32,516 bases of DNA from an uncultured Cellvibrionales bacterium (GTDB lineage: Bacteria > Pseudomonadota > Gammaproteobacteria > Pseudomonadales > Cellvibrionaceae): contig CAJWCA010000009.1 in NCBI GenBank assembly GCA_913020395.1, positions 1 to 32,516 of the forward strand. Reading direction: 5' to 3'. The translations under genes were made by a program, and so were the position numbers. The stretch's first letter is position 1, and every line of letters begins with the position of its first letter. A model generated the notes under the pieces. That model did no database searches. It was not told the origin of the DNA and saw only the letters and a list, made by a program, of their open reading frames with translations. This document shows, piece after piece, positions 1 to 8,297 of this stretch.

Positions 1-711
1 TATGCCGATGTGAGTTTTTCTGGGGTAGATGAAACGATGCCTACAATCGAGTTGGCTGACCCAGATACAGAGGTAATAGACGCGGAGACTTATGGAGGTC
101 TTAAAGCGCTCTGCGAACAGGCAGTTGAGGACGCATTCCGAGATAGGGCTACGATTATTCGGCCAGGATTGATAGTAGGTCCTCACGATCCAACCGATCG
201 CTTTACTTATTGGCCGAACCGGCTTAATCAAGGAGGACGAATTATTGCCCCAGGTAGAAAAGAAAGGCACGTTCAGCTAATTGACGTACGAGATTTGGCT
301 GAATGGATACTTATTGTAATAAATGAGGGTGCAAAAGGCGTTTTCAACGCAATTGGTCCAGAGGCGCCCCTCACAATGGGGGAACTGTTAGAATGTTGTT
401 CCCGCACGATCAATAGTTTGGCAGATTTTGTGTGGATGGATGATAGCTTTCTATTGGAACAACAAGTGGGATACTGGAAAGAGCTACCATTATGGATTCC
501 TGAGTCAGAGACTGAACTAAGCGGCTTCATGAAATGCAGTAACGAGAGAGCCATTAAGGCCGGGTTAGCATTTCGCCCTCTAGAAGAAACTGTTCTTTCA
601 ACAGAAAAGTGGAATCAAACTAGACCAAAAGATTATTGTTGGGAAGCAGGGATCGATGGTAGAAAGGAAAATAAAATTATAGAGATGTGGAATCAACTGC
701 AATTGAACTAG
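1..711 (+). CDS. NAD-dependent epimerase/dehydratase-like protein (extended SDR), 3' part
   Basis: The reading frame is open from base 1, so the true start and the N-terminal Rossmann glycine motif lie outside the window; the GTG at 10 is only an internal codon. What remains is the C-terminal 236 residues. A Y-G-G-L-K sequence at bases 91-105 fits the catalytic YxxxK of extended short-chain dehydrogenases. It is followed by the typical R-P-G-L-I-V-G-P-H-D stretch after the active site and by a V-R-D-L-A motif. The substrate cannot be told; similar proteins are annotated as NAD-dependent epimerases or reductases. The gene is visibly AT-richer than the rest of the window and uses AGA, ATA and GGA codons freely, which suggests a different origin from the core genes to its right. 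Family assignment is fairly sure, function is not. Confidence 0.75.
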   Translation, partial: YADVSFSGVDETMPTIELADPDTEVIDAETYGGLKALCEQAVEDAFRDRATIIRPGLIVGPHDPTDRFTYWPNRLNQGGRIIAPGRKERHVQLIDVRDLAEWILIVINEGAKGVFNAIGPEAPLTMGELLECCSRTINSLADFVWMDDSFLLEQQVGYWKELPLWIPESETELSGFMKCSNERAIKAGLAFRPLEETVLSTEKWNQTRPKDYCWEAGIDGRKENKIIEMWNQLQLN

Positions 712-790
712 TATGCCCATGGCCAGTTCTAATCAACATTAGGCGCAGTCCTCCAAGTGAAAATCAGCTCTTGCTCACTGTTCTTAATTA

Positions 791-1060
791 TTAGCTCGAA
801 TCGTTGTTTGATCGAGCCTTATTGATATTAAAAGGGTCCTTGTCTTCACCGTTTCTTTTGGCTTTTTTTTCAATAAACGTTTTGGGTTCTTTGAGCGGCT
901 CTTGTGGAATGGCGTTTTGCGTTAGACCCTCAAAAACCGTTGCCCAGAGTTCGGTGTTTGTGTTTCTTGCGCGCAGGTAGCTTATCGCTTTTACTGCCAG
1001 GTAGAGCGCTAGAGAACTACCCAGTACAACTCCGAGTTGCACGATCATCGCAATATCCAT
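791..1060 (-). CDS. Small membrane protein of unknown function (89 aa)
   Basis: I do not recognise a family. The N-terminus (about residues 5-27) is one hydrophobic segment, followed by a charged tail rich in Lys, Glu and Asn, so it is probably a single-span inner-membrane protein with a cytoplasmic tail. An AGAGGG sequence lies upstream of the ATG at a usable ribosome-binding distance. No partner gene is evident: it faces the 3' end of the SDR gene and is divergent from the membrane protein at 1294. It could be a spurious ORF, but the start, RBS and transmembrane-plus-tail architecture favour a real gene. Confidence 0.5.
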   Translation of the reverse strand: MDIAMIVQLGVVLGSSLALYLAVKAISYLRARNTNTELWATVFEGLTQNAIPQEPLKEPKTFIEKKAKRNGEDKDPFNINKARSNNDSS

Positions 1061-1293
1061 GTGCTTGGCCCTCTGCAGCCTGAGCTGCGCTATCTAAGTT
1101 CTGTTGCTTAACTATTATTCTTGGGGCAGTTTTACAGGATTCAAGTTAAGGGGTTAATTTTAGCCACTCGCTTTTTTCTGCGCTCTCTGGCACTGTTGGT
1201 TCAGTTCGGATGCTGTCGCAGTATCATATTATCCGTCCTCTGGTCTTCCAGGTTTAAACAAACGATATGCAATAGCGGCAAAGGAGGGGGCGC

Positions 1294-1734
1294 GTGAGAC
1301 AAAATATTCTAAAGATCGCGATTAAACTGATTGGTATTGTAATGATCGCCAACGGATTGTGGATGGTGGCTCGGGCGATTCAATGGTTCTTTAATATTCC
1401 GGCGGATATGCCAGCAACGGGCGAGCCCAACGGCCACCTGATTCGCGATGTGGGTTTCGCCTATCTGGTGTTTGGCATCGCACTAATGTGGAGCGCGCAA
1501 CGGCTGCAAAGCCGACGGCCCGTTTTGTTGATGGTCTCTCTTTTTCTCACGCTGCACGCTCTGGGGCATGTGGTGGAGATTTTGATAGGTTTGCTGCCAC
1601 ACTCTCACTGGTGGATTGATTTACCTCTGGTATTTTTACCGGCGCTGTTTTTTCTCGTCTTGGCTATTCCTAAGGTATGGCTGGCTGTGGCCGGCCCAGA
1701 CGCAGAGAGCCCTCCAAGGCCTAATGGGGCATAA
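1294..1734 (+). CDS. Polytopic membrane protein of unknown function (146 aa)
   Basis: A strong ribosome-binding site (AAAGGAGGGGG at about 1280-1290) places the start at the GTG at 1294. The protein has four hydrophobic segments, at roughly residues 8-30, 47-65, 74-96 and 104-130, and a short Pro-rich hydrophilic C-terminus. It is therefore an integral inner-membrane protein. I see no catalytic motif and name no function. It reads in the same direction as the YgjP-like gene that begins about 65 bases downstream, so the two may share a transcript. Confidence 0.7.
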   Translation: MRQNILKIAIKLIGIVMIANGLWMVARAIQWFFNIPADMPATGEPNGHLIRDVGFAYLVFGIALMWSAQRLQSRRPVLLMVSLFLTLHALGHVVEILIGLLPHSHWWIDLPLVFLPALFFLVLAIPKVWLAVAGPDAESPPRPNGA

Positions 1735-1800
1735 ACCCATTGATCTAGGGCGGTGTTGCTATCAGAATGGCGGTTCACATCATAATGAGTTTATACACGA

Positions 1801-2538
1801 TTGAGCACAAGCAAAGCTGAAGCTTCACACAGGGTAACGGACGCAGAGGGTCTCGGCTTTGAATACTGTGTGGCCCTGTCCCGCAGGCGGTCAATGACAA
1901 TCACGGTCGATCAAGCCTGTGTTACGGTCGCGGCACCGCTTCGCACATCAAAACGTGTTATCCGGGAGTGGGTGGCCCACAAGCAAGTCTGGGTGAGAAA
2001 AAAACTGCTTGAACAATCTACCCGGCTGGCGGAAGTGCCAAAGCGAAGCTATTGTGAGGGTGAGCTGTGGCCCTATCTCGGCAAGCAGCTCACGTTACAC
2101 TTGGCCGTTGGCCCTCGGGCCGTGTGTTATGGCGATGACCAAAGCATTACCTTGGTCCTGGCCCGCCGCTCAAAGAAACCCCGAGAAGCGCAAGCCGCGG
2201 AACTGATGAGCCGCTGGTACCGAGAGCGTGCCCAGAGCGTTTTGGAGCAAAAAACCGAGTGCTACGCAAAAGCGCTGGATGTGACCGTAACAGAAGTGAA
2301 ATTGCGATTGACCAAAAGTAAGTGGGGGCATTGCACCCCCGAAGGTGTGTTGCAATATAATTGGCTGGTGATGCAGGCCCCTGAACAGGTCGTTGATTAT
2401 TTAGTGGCACATGAGGTGTCCCATCGTGTGCACTTGAATCACAGTGCTGCTTTTTGGCACACCGTGGAACAGATTTGTCCGGATTACAGCGTGCAGCGCC
2501 ACTGGCTCCGCACACATGGGCACAAGTTAGTTTTTTAA
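1801..2538 (+). CDS. YgjP-like metal-dependent hydrolase (DUF45/SprT-like)
   Basis: This is a zinc-metallopeptidase-fold protein of the YgjP/DUF45 family. The motif H-E-V-S-H at residues 204-208, followed by N-H-S-A-A-F-W with His214, supplies the expected metal ligands (two His of HExxH plus a downstream His) and the catalytic Glu205. Upstream, K-S-K-W-G-H-C and Y-N-W-L-V are also typical of the family. The physiological substrate of the family is not well established. The start is uncertain: the only in-frame initiator that keeps the whole N-terminal beta region is the TTG at 1801, and there is no clear Shine-Dalgarno. The ATG at residue 31 falls inside conserved sequence and is less likely. 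Length (245 aa) is normal. Confidence 0.85.
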   Translation: MSTSKAEASHRVTDAEGLGFEYCVALSRRRSMTITVDQACVTVAAPLRTSKRVIREWVAHKQVWVRKKLLEQSTRLAEVPKRSYCEGELWPYLGKQLTLHLAVGPRAVCYGDDQSITLVLARRSKKPREAQAAELMSRWYRERAQSVLEQKTECYAKALDVTVTEVKLRLTKSKWGHCTPEGVLQYNWLVMQAPEQVVDYLVAHEVSHRVHLNHSAAFWHTVEQICPDYSVQRHWLRTHGHKLVF

Positions 2539-2552
2539 TAGTTGGACAGTTT

Positions 2553-2915
2553 ATGGAACCGTTGAGTGATAGTTTAGAAGAAAACAATGATCGTTTTATT
2601 ATTGAAGCGATTGCACAGGGATGCATCTGGGGGCTGGAAGGTCCGGAGGGTTGGGCATTGTGCCCTTCAGAGAAATACAAAGAATCCGATGTTATGCCGT
2701 TTTGGTCACAGCCGGAATTTGCCCAAGTTCACTGCGTTGATGAATGGTCAATCTATAAACCCGTACCGGTGTCATTGGAAGAGTTCCTCGAGGAGTGGCT
2801 GCCTGGTATGCATGACGATGTTGTTCTGATTGGTACCAACTGGGACGAAGAAATGAACGGAGATGAGATAGAGCCTTTAGATTTGCTATCTGAATTTGAA
2901 AGCGAGCTAAGTTAA
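2553..2915 (+). CDS. DUF2750 domain-containing protein (120 aa)
   Basis: The ATG at 2553 gives a 120-residue acidic soluble protein. The open frame extends upstream to 2454, but that part overlaps the YgjP-like gene and has no family-like sequence. The body contains W-G-L-E-G-P-E-G-W-A, P-F-W-S and an acidic C-terminus with I-G-T-N-W-D, which I recognise as the DUF2750 pattern. That family has no established function. The gene starts 14 bases after the YgjP-like stop, so cotranscription is likely. It ends 6 bases from the end of selD, with which it converges. Start and family are reasonably sure; role unknown. Confidence 0.75.
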   Translation: MEPLSDSLEENNDRFIIEAIAQGCIWGLEGPEGWALCPSEKYKESDVMPFWSQPEFAQVHCVDEWSIYKPVPVSLEEFLEEWLPGMHDDVVLIGTNWDEEMNGDEIEPLDLLSEFESELS

Positions 2916-2925
2916 ACTCGTTTAA
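2912..2925. repeat. Short palindrome spanning the convergent DUF2750 and selD stops
   Basis: TTAAAC and GTTTAA form a 6-base inverted repeat with a 2-base spacer. It contains both stop codons of the convergent genes. There is no room for a conventional terminator here, and the repeat is too short to be one alone. Confidence 0.4.
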
Positions 2926-5222
2926 ACCAATATAAGGGGTGTTGGGGCGGGTTCAATGATCTCACCTATAATCGCGGCCTGGCTATATCCCGCTGACTTT
3001 AATCGCTCCAGGCAGCGTTTGCTGTTTTCCGGCGCGATGGTCGCCAGTAGGCCGCCCGACGTTTGGGGATCATACAAAATCTTGTGGGAATGTGTGGCTC
3101 CCGGTGACGGAGTAGCGCTCAATGAACCGGATTCAAACATGCGGCTGTTTTGATGGTGCAGGCTGCTCTCAAACCCTCTTTCAAAACAGGCCAATGCCCC
3201 TGGCAAGAGCGGTAAGTTCTCAAGTGTAATTTGCGCGCTCAGGGGGCTCACGCTTCGATCGTCCGGCTTGAGCATTTCTAATAAATGGCCGGCCAAACCA
3301 AAACCCGTTACGTCGGTACAGGCACTGGAGTGGTTCTGAAAAAGAAGCTCCGCAGCTGCACGGTTGGATTGCAGCATTGCCGCGGTTGCCTCTTGAATCC
3401 AGTGCCCGTCACTTTGCAAGTGTCCGTGGGCTGCGAATAACACACCGGTACCAAGAGCTTGTGTCAAGATGAGCTGATCGCCGACACGAGGGCGGTTTTT
3501 TCGAGTGACTTCCGTGGCTTTGGCTGTGCCGTTCACACTGAAACCCACACTCATTTCGGCGCCTTCAGACGTGTGTCCGCCTATAAGAGCGCAGTTATTC
3601 TCATTCAGCACCTTAAGGGCACCACTCATAACTTGAAATAAATCCCGCTCTACAATGCGAGCCGCAGAATAGGGTAGTGTGACAATAGCCAGTGCGCTGT
3701 GCGCTTTTGCATTCATTGCAAATAAGTCGCTTAATGCGTGGTTGGCAGCAATTTCGCCCAGTACAAACGGGTCGTCAATCAAGGCACGAAAAACATCTAC
3801 GCTCTGTATCAATAGGTGGTCTGAAGGGAGAGTAATTGCGCTGGCGTCATCGGGGGTGTGTAGGCCTAGAATAACGTCATTACGTTCAACCGGATTCAAA
3901 CTTTTAATCACACGACTGAGAACATCGGCGCCGACTTTTGCACCACACCCTCCGCAGCGCATAGCAACGATCTTGTCATTTGGGTTCTCATCTGCCTGCT
4001 CTCGAATATGCTGGCTCACCTCCTGTGTGCCATGTGCTTGCATCTCAGTGGTTTGGAGCACTGTGAATTTCTTCATGAATTCACGGTCGATACGGTTTTT
4101 CCAGCGCCAGACCCAGGCGCCGGAAAGTGCGGGTAATCCTGAGCCGGGTTTGCAGGCAATAGCGCTTTTGTCTCCACAAGACAGTAAACTTAAAAATTGC
4201 TTTTGGGGTTTAAAGTGTTTGAGTTTTTCTCCCAGGCAAAATGCCTGAAGATTGTTGAACAGTGTAGGGCCCTGACGGACTGCGTAAACTCCAGCTCTTG
4301 GGCGCGGATAGTCTTGTTGTCGGGCTATGTCTCCCGCCGCAAATACAAATGGGTGACTAAGGGATTGCAGGGCATTGTTGAGCCAAATGAATCCTGCCTC
4401 GTCGCAATCCAGGCCTGAATTTTTTGGCCAGTCTGGCGTGGCCGCCTGTGTACACCAATATAAATGATCGGCCTGGAAGGTCTCGCCTTTCGCTCCAAAT
4501 TTAATACATAAACTGTCCTGCTCTGCAGGAGTTGACGTAGAGCGCTCGATCGACGTGATGTTTGAGAATTCATGGACTCGAATATCTCTCTGCCGAAAAG
4601 TATCGGCTACTTTCTGTTGAACGCTTGGTGGGTAATCCTCTGGCAAGCCGCTGTTCTTCTGAAACAGGTGAAAGCGGTGTTGATGTGAGCTATTGCGGCA
4701 TGAATATTGAAGTGCCATTGCCAATTCTGTACCAGCGGCGCCTCCTCCTACAATGGCGATGTCTTGGGCGCGGTGACTGGTTTCTAAGGCGCGGCGAACT
4801 GCTTGAAAGCGAGGATAAAACTGTGAAATGGGTTTTACCGGTATGGAGAATTCTTTGGCGCCCGGAACGGAATAGTCAGGGGTTATTCCAGTATTCATAG
4901 AGACAATGTCGAAAGCCATCGCACTGCGATTGTCAAAGTGTACCTGTTTGCTTTTGAGGTCAATGCTGCTAACCGGCGCCTGGATAAAGCGAGCGTGGGC
5001 AAATTGGCAAAGGCGGGCGAGGTCTATGTGAATGTCATCGACCGTGTAGTGACCGGCAATCAAGCCTGGCAGCATACCTGAATAAGGTGTTTTGACCTGC
5101 GGAGAAATCAATGTAAGGCGCACGCCAGGCAAGGGCTTCATTGCCCACATTTTTAATACCTGAACGTGGGCATGACCGCCGCCAAGTAGAAACACATCTA
5201 TATAGACTGGAGTGTTGTCCAT
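2922..5222 (-). CDS. selD: Selenide, water dikinase fused to an N-terminal FAD/NAD(P) oxidoreductase domain
   Basis: A two-domain protein of 766 aa. Residues 1 to about 400 form a pyridine nucleotide-disulfide oxidoreductase of the NDH-2-like type, with an early G-G-G-H-A-H dinucleotide-binding turn, a second G-G-G-A-A-G-T-E motif near residue 160 and a late F-A-A-G-D motif. From about residue 410 it is SelD, which makes selenophosphate from selenide and ATP. The G-G-C-G-A-K motif puts Cys426 and Lys429 at the positions of the essential Cys17 and Lys20 of E. coli SelD, so this is a Cys and not a Sec form. The ATG directly abuts the stop of mnmH upstream, so the two are surely cotranscribed. 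This fusion is known from other bacteria; the oxidoreductase may help supply reduced selenium, but that is inference. Confidence 0.95.
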   Translation of the reverse strand: MDNTPVYIDVFLLGGGHAHVQVLKMWAMKPLPGVRLTLISPQVKTPYSGMLPGLIAGHYTVDDIHIDLARLCQFAHARFIQAPVSSIDLKSKQVHFDNRSAMAFDIVSMNTGITPDYSVPGAKEFSIPVKPISQFYPRFQAVRRALETSHRAQDIAIVGGGAAGTELAMALQYSCRNSSHQHRFHLFQKNSGLPEDYPPSVQQKVADTFRQRDIRVHEFSNITSIERSTSTPAEQDSLCIKFGAKGETFQADHLYWCTQAATPDWPKNSGLDCDEAGFIWLNNALQSLSHPFVFAAGDIARQQDYPRPRAGVYAVRQGPTLFNNLQAFCLGEKLKHFKPQKQFLSLLSCGDKSAIACKPGSGLPALSGAWVWRWKNRIDREFMKKFTVLQTTEMQAHGTQEVSQHIREQADENPNDKIVAMRCGGCGAKVGADVLSRVIKSLNPVERNDVILGLHTPDDASAITLPSDHLLIQSVDVFRALIDDPFVLGEIAANHALSDLFAMNAKAHSALAIVTLPYSAARIVERDLFQVMSGALKVLNENNCALIGGHTSEGAEMSVGFSVNGTAKATEVTRKNRPRVGDQLILTQALGTGVLFAAHGHLQSDGHWIQEATAAMLQSNRAAAELLFQNHSSACTDVTGFGLAGHLLEMLKPDDRSVSPLSAQITLENLPLLPGALACFERGFESSLHHQNSRMFESGSLSATPSPGATHSHKILYDPQTSGGLLATIAPENSKRCLERLKSAGYSQAAIIGEIIEPAPTPLILV

Positions 5223-6326
5223 TTACTCGCCAAGCTGCTTGTTGGCCCAGGCAATGACTTCGTCACCATCGCCCCTGAAGATAATTCGCCCTTCTCGCTG
5301 GTTTTGTTGGTAGTCGTACATCGGGTCATAGTAATGGGTTAGCAGCAGCTCAATGCCGGGTCTGAATCCATCTGCTCTGCCGGTTTGAAATAAGTCTGTT
5401 AGCGCTTCTGCAAATTCTCCAGACAGTTGCGTGTAACGCTCCGAGCCTAGACGTTTTTGGATCCTGGATAGGTTTCCAAGAATTTGCTCGCTGAATTTCT
5501 GTTCCCCGATTTCAGTGCCGAATGATGAGCGATAGAGTGGCAGTGCGTCGGTAATGTAATCCTCAAGTGCAAAATCAATGCGTTCTTCAAGGCTGGTTTC
5601 CAGTGTCACCAGCGGGGCAACCTGCATCTGGTTACGAAAAACGTCTGGCACATATATTCGACCGATCAGCCTGCCTTCATCTTCAACAAAAATGGGGTTT
5701 GAATGTTTATCCCGTTGCTTTAGAAGCTCAATGCTCAAAGTGTTTTCAAAATCAATCTGGCGTGGTTGTGGCTCCAATTGGGCGCCAAACGCAGAGCCGC
5801 GATGTTTGGCCATCCCCTCAAGATCGATGGTGTGTTTAATGCCCATCAGGACACGTGTTTTTCCAATGCCGGTTCTGCCACTAATTAATATTAAAGGCGC
5901 GGTGGCGCTGTTGGATTCCAGTTCATCGAGCAAATAACGCCGCATGGCTTTGTAGCCGCCTTCCACGAGCGGATACTGGGTGCCAGTTTCTGCAATGAGC
6001 TTTTGGCTGAGCTGTGAGCGAAGACCGCCTCTAAAGCAGTAGAGGTATCCCTCTGGGTGATCTTCAATAAATCGCCGCCAGGATTGTTTGCGATCGTTTT
6101 GAATATCGTCTGTAGCGAGCTCCCACCCCAGGGCGATAGCAGCGTCCTGACCCTGCTCTTTATAGCGGGTGCCAATCACGTGACGTTGTTCGTCGTTCAA
6201 TAGTGGCAGATTGCAACTTGTGGGAAAGGCGCCTTTTTCGAATTCGACCGGGGCCCGTACGTCGAGCAAGGGCGTGTCATTGAGAAACAGTTCTCGGAAA
6301 TTATGGGTATCGGGTCTGGCGCTCAA
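5223..6326 (-). CDS. mnmH: tRNA 2-selenouridine synthase
   Basis: Also called selU or ybbB. It replaces the sulfur of 2-thiouridine at the tRNA wobble position with selenium from selenophosphate. The N-terminal rhodanese domain carries Cys97 in C-F-R-G-G, the catalytic Cys position of E. coli MnmH. A P-loop (G-R-T-G-I-G-K-T, residues 150-157) opens the C-terminal nucleotide-binding domain. The E-G-G-Y-K-A and H-R-G-S-A-F-G motifs and the Y-Y-D-P-M-Y C-terminus are family hallmarks. Length (367 aa) is typical. The start is a TTG, supported by GGAG seven bases upstream and by alignment of the N-terminus with the E. coli protein. selD follows with no gap and supplies its substrate. No selA, selB or tRNA-Sec is visible in the window. 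Confidence 0.95.
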   Translation of the reverse strand: MSARPDTHNFRELFLNDTPLLDVRAPVEFEKGAFPTSCNLPLLNDEQRHVIGTRYKEQGQDAAIALGWELATDDIQNDRKQSWRRFIEDHPEGYLYCFRGGLRSQLSQKLIAETGTQYPLVEGGYKAMRRYLLDELESNSATAPLILISGRTGIGKTRVLMGIKHTIDLEGMAKHRGSAFGAQLEPQPRQIDFENTLSIELLKQRDKHSNPIFVEDEGRLIGRIYVPDVFRNQMQVAPLVTLETSLEERIDFALEDYITDALPLYRSSFGTEIGEQKFSEQILGNLSRIQKRLGSERYTQLSGEFAEALTDLFQTGRADGFRPGIELLLTHYYDPMYDYQQNQREGRIIFRGDGDEVIAWANKQLGE

Positions 6327-6394
6327 GGGGGTGCTCCACTGTGAATGTGGGGCAGTTTATCAGAAACCCGGTGGGCAGCAGTATAGATGGGTGT

Positions 6395-6426
6395 AAAAAA
6401 GGCGATGCTTTCACATCGCCTTTTTT
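6395..6426 (-). terminator. Rho-independent terminator of glnA
   Basis: The hairpin has GGCGATG/CATCGCC arms (6401-6407 and 6414-6420), flanked by A6 on the left and T6 on the right. It therefore has a U-tract in either direction. It lies 67 bases beyond the glnA stop and upstream of mnmH, which it insulates from glnA transcription. Confidence 0.9.
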
Positions 6427-6492
6427 AGAGATCCGGTTCCCTCCGTGCTGCTTTGCTCGCAGGTGCAAGCAAAGCTTGGGAGAAAAACGAAA

Positions 6493-7899
6493 TTAACAGC
6501 TGTAGTACATGTCGAATTCAACCGGGTGAGTGGTGTGCTCAACGCGGTAAACTTCTTCCATTTTCAGATCGATGTAAGCGTCAATAACGTCGTCGGTGAA
6601 TACACCGCCGGCAGTCAGGAACTCACGATCTTTGTCCAGCTCTTCCAGTGCTTCACGCAAGCTGCCGGCAACCTGAGGGATCTTGGCTGCTTCTTCAGCA
6701 GGCAGGTCGTACAAATCTTTGTCAGCTGCATCGCCTGGGTGAATCTTGTTCTTCACGCCATCGATACCCGCCATCAACATTGAAGCAAACATCAGGTATG
6801 GGTTGGCAGTTGGGTCACCGAAACGTGCTTCAATACGCTTGCCCTTGGGAGATGGAACATAAGGAATACGGATTGATGCAGAGCGGTTACGCGCTGAGTA
6901 AGCCAGCATAACAGGTGCTTCAAAGCCTGGAATCAAGCGCTTGTAGGAGTTAGTTGATGCGTTGGCAAAGGCGTTCAGTGCTTTAGCGTGTTTGATGATA
7001 CCACCGATATAATAAAGGGCGGTGTCACTTAAACCTGCGTAGCTGTCACCCGCAAAGACGTTTTCACCATCTTTCCAGAAAGACTGGTGACAGTGCATGC
7101 CAGAGCCGTTATCCCCAACAACAGGTTTAGGCATAAAGGTGGCAGTCTTGCCATAAGCGTGAGCAACATTGTGTACGCAGTACTTAAGAATCTGCACTTC
7201 ATCGGCCTTTTTCACCAGGGTGTTAAAGCGAATACCGATTTCACACTGGCCCGCCGTGCCCACTTCGTGGTGATGCACTTCAACATCCAGACCCATTTGC
7301 TCCATCGCAGTACACATGGCCGCACGTAAATCGTGCAGAGAGTCGACGGGAGGTACGGGGAAGTAACCACCTTTAACACCAGGGCGGTGACCCATGTTGC
7401 CATCGTCATATTTGTGCTCAGATGACCAAGCTGCTTCTTCAGAGTTGATTTTGTAGAAAGCGCCACTCATGTTGGCACCCCAGGTAATGTCGTCAAAGAC
7501 GAAGAACTCAGGCTCTGGGCCAAAGAAGGCGGTGTCGCCGAGGCCAGTAGACTTCAGGTAGTCTTCTGCACGGTTGGCAATGGAGCGTGGATCGCGCTCA
7601 TAACCCTGCATGGTGGTAGGCTCAACGATGTTACAACGAATGATGATCGTGGCTTCGTCAGTGAACGGGTCCAGAACAGCAGTGCTGTCATCAGGCATCA
7701 AGATCATGTCTGATTCGTTAATGCCCTTCCAGCCTGCAATGGAGGAACCATCGAACATTTTACCTTCTTCAAAGAAGTCGTCGTTAACTTCGCCGATAGG
7801 CATAGAAACATGCTGCTCTTTACCTTTGGTATCGGTGAAGCGCAGGTCAATCCAGCGAGCTTCGCTTTCTTTAATCAGGTTTAGTGTCTGTTCGGACAT
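6493..7899 (-). CDS. glnA: Glutamine synthetase, type I
   Basis: Makes glutamine from glutamate, ammonia and ATP; a dodecameric cytoplasmic enzyme and the entry point of ammonia assimilation. The 468 residues match the GSI-beta length. Visible signatures are the F-D-G-S-S-I-A-G-W loop near the N-terminus, F-F-G-P-E-P-E-F with metal-binding glutamates, the ATP-binding region [10 protein letters not shown] and N-R-S-A-S-I-R-I-P. Tyr397 in L-Y-D-L-P is the adenylylation site, so activity is probably controlled by GlnE. GGAGGA at about 7908-7913 gives a clear RBS. The gene stands alone between its own sigma54/NtrC control region and a terminator; ntrB and ntrC are not next to it. Confidence 0.98.
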   Translation of the reverse strand: MSEQTLNLIKESEARWIDLRFTDTKGKEQHVSMPIGEVNDDFFEEGKMFDGSSIAGWKGINESDMILMPDDSTAVLDPFTDEATIIIRCNIVEPTTMQGYERDPRSIANRAEDYLKSTGLGDTAFFGPEPEFFVFDDITWGANMSGAFYKINSEEAAWSSEHKYDDGNMGHRPGVKGGYFPVPPVDSLHDLRAAMCTAMEQMGLDVEVHHHEVGTAGQCEIGIRFNTLVKKADEVQILKYCVHNVAHAYGKTATFMPKPVVGDNGSGMHCHQSFWKDGENVFAGDSYAGLSDTALYYIGGIIKHAKALNAFANASTNSYKRLIPGFEAPVMLAYSARNRSASIRIPYVPSPKGKRIEARFGDPTANPYLMFASMLMAGIDGVKNKIHPGDAADKDLYDLPAEEAAKIPQVAGSLREALEELDKDREFLTAGGVFTDDVIDAYIDLKMEEVYRVEHTTHPVEFDMYYSC

Positions 7900-8015
7900 G
7901 TAGGTATTCCTCCAAAATGGCTAGGCCAGTCAAAAAATCGGGTGTTCATTCACTCTTTTGCCTGGCGACCCGTTGGGGTTGAGTTCAGGCAGTTAAAAGC
8001 TGTGGGCATTACATC

Positions 8016-8030
8016 GCAAAATGTATGCCA
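8016..8030 (-). promoter_or_regulatory. Sigma54 promoter of glnA
   Basis: On the minus strand this reads TGGCAT-N5-TTGC. It keeps the invariant GG of the -24 element and GC of the -12 element, with the exact spacing of the sigma54 consensus TGGCAC-N5-TTGC. The predicted start near 8004 gives a leader of roughly 105 bases before glnA. The matching NtrC sites upstream support it. Confidence 0.85.
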
Positions 8031-8072
8031 TTATTGCTTAATTGCTAAGATGCTACAAAGCGTTAATTTTAA

Positions 8073-8089
8073 AGCACTTTTATGTGGCG
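8073..8089. promoter_or_regulatory. Possible weak NtrC half-conserved site
   Basis: AGCACT-N4-TGTGGCG keeps the GCACY half of the NtrC consensus but only part of the other half. It is centred about 76 bases upstream of the predicted glnA start. This is a weak match, listed because low-affinity sites accompany strong ones in other glnA promoters. Confidence 0.3.
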
Positions 8090-8123
8090 TTTAACAAGAA
8101 CGCTCTTTAGTGTAGCAAAACCG

Positions 8124-8140
8124 TGCGCCATTATAGGGCG
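8124..8140. promoter_or_regulatory. Degenerate NtrC-binding site upstream of glnA
   Basis: TGCGCC-N4-TAGGGCG is an imperfect version of the NtrC consensus TGCACY-N4-TGGTGCA. Its centre is 30 bases, about three helical turns, from the strong site at 8154-8170. That is the side-by-side spacing expected of a cooperative enhancer. Confidence 0.5.
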
Positions 8141-8153
8141 ACGCTTATATCTA

Positions 8154-8170
8154 TGCACTATATTGGTGCT
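8154..8170. promoter_or_regulatory. Strong NtrC-binding site (glnA enhancer)
   Basis: TGCACTATATTGGTGCT matches the NtrC consensus TGCACY-N4-TGGTGCA at all but the last base, and closely resembles the E. coli glnA enhancer site. It lies about 155-160 bases upstream of the predicted sigma54 start of glnA, a normal enhancer distance. Confidence 0.85.
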
Positions 8171-8297
8171 GGATCTTAATGATATCTGCTTCTTAGTGCC
8201 GGTGGCACCAAGAGAGGGAAATTTGCTGCGACTAGTTTATAATCCCGCCCAGAAGCGCTCCATCCATCCATAGGTTCCCGCTCGGCGGTAGGTAAAC

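Larger units (their letters stand above)
7900..8297. other. glnA-thiI divergent intergenic region (398 bases, no gene)
   Basis: This holds the glnA leader, its sigma54 promoter and the NtrC sites. On the plus strand, a TATAAT at 8238-8243 could be the -10 of a thiI promoter, although no good -35 precedes it. A GTGCC-N3-GGCAC inverted repeat near 8196-8208 does not have NtrC polarity. I see no small ORF or RNA gene. Confidence 0.6.

Noticed and set aside
2147-2680. A 177-codon minus-strand frame opposite the YgjP-like and DUF2750 genes
   Set aside because: Antisense to two recognisable genes and without family-like sequence.
3940-3962. Possible selenocysteine at the SelD active site
   Set aside because: The codons read Cys (C-G-G-C-G-A-K) with no in-frame TGA, so this is the Cys form.
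3679-4248. A 189-codon plus-strand frame inside selD
   Set aside because: Fully antisense to conserved SelD/oxidoreductase sequence, with low-complexity Ser/Arg composition.
8196-8208. GTGCC-N3-GGCAC inverted repeat as another NtrC site
   Set aside because: The half-sites have the wrong polarity and spacing for NtrC (GCAC...GTGC).
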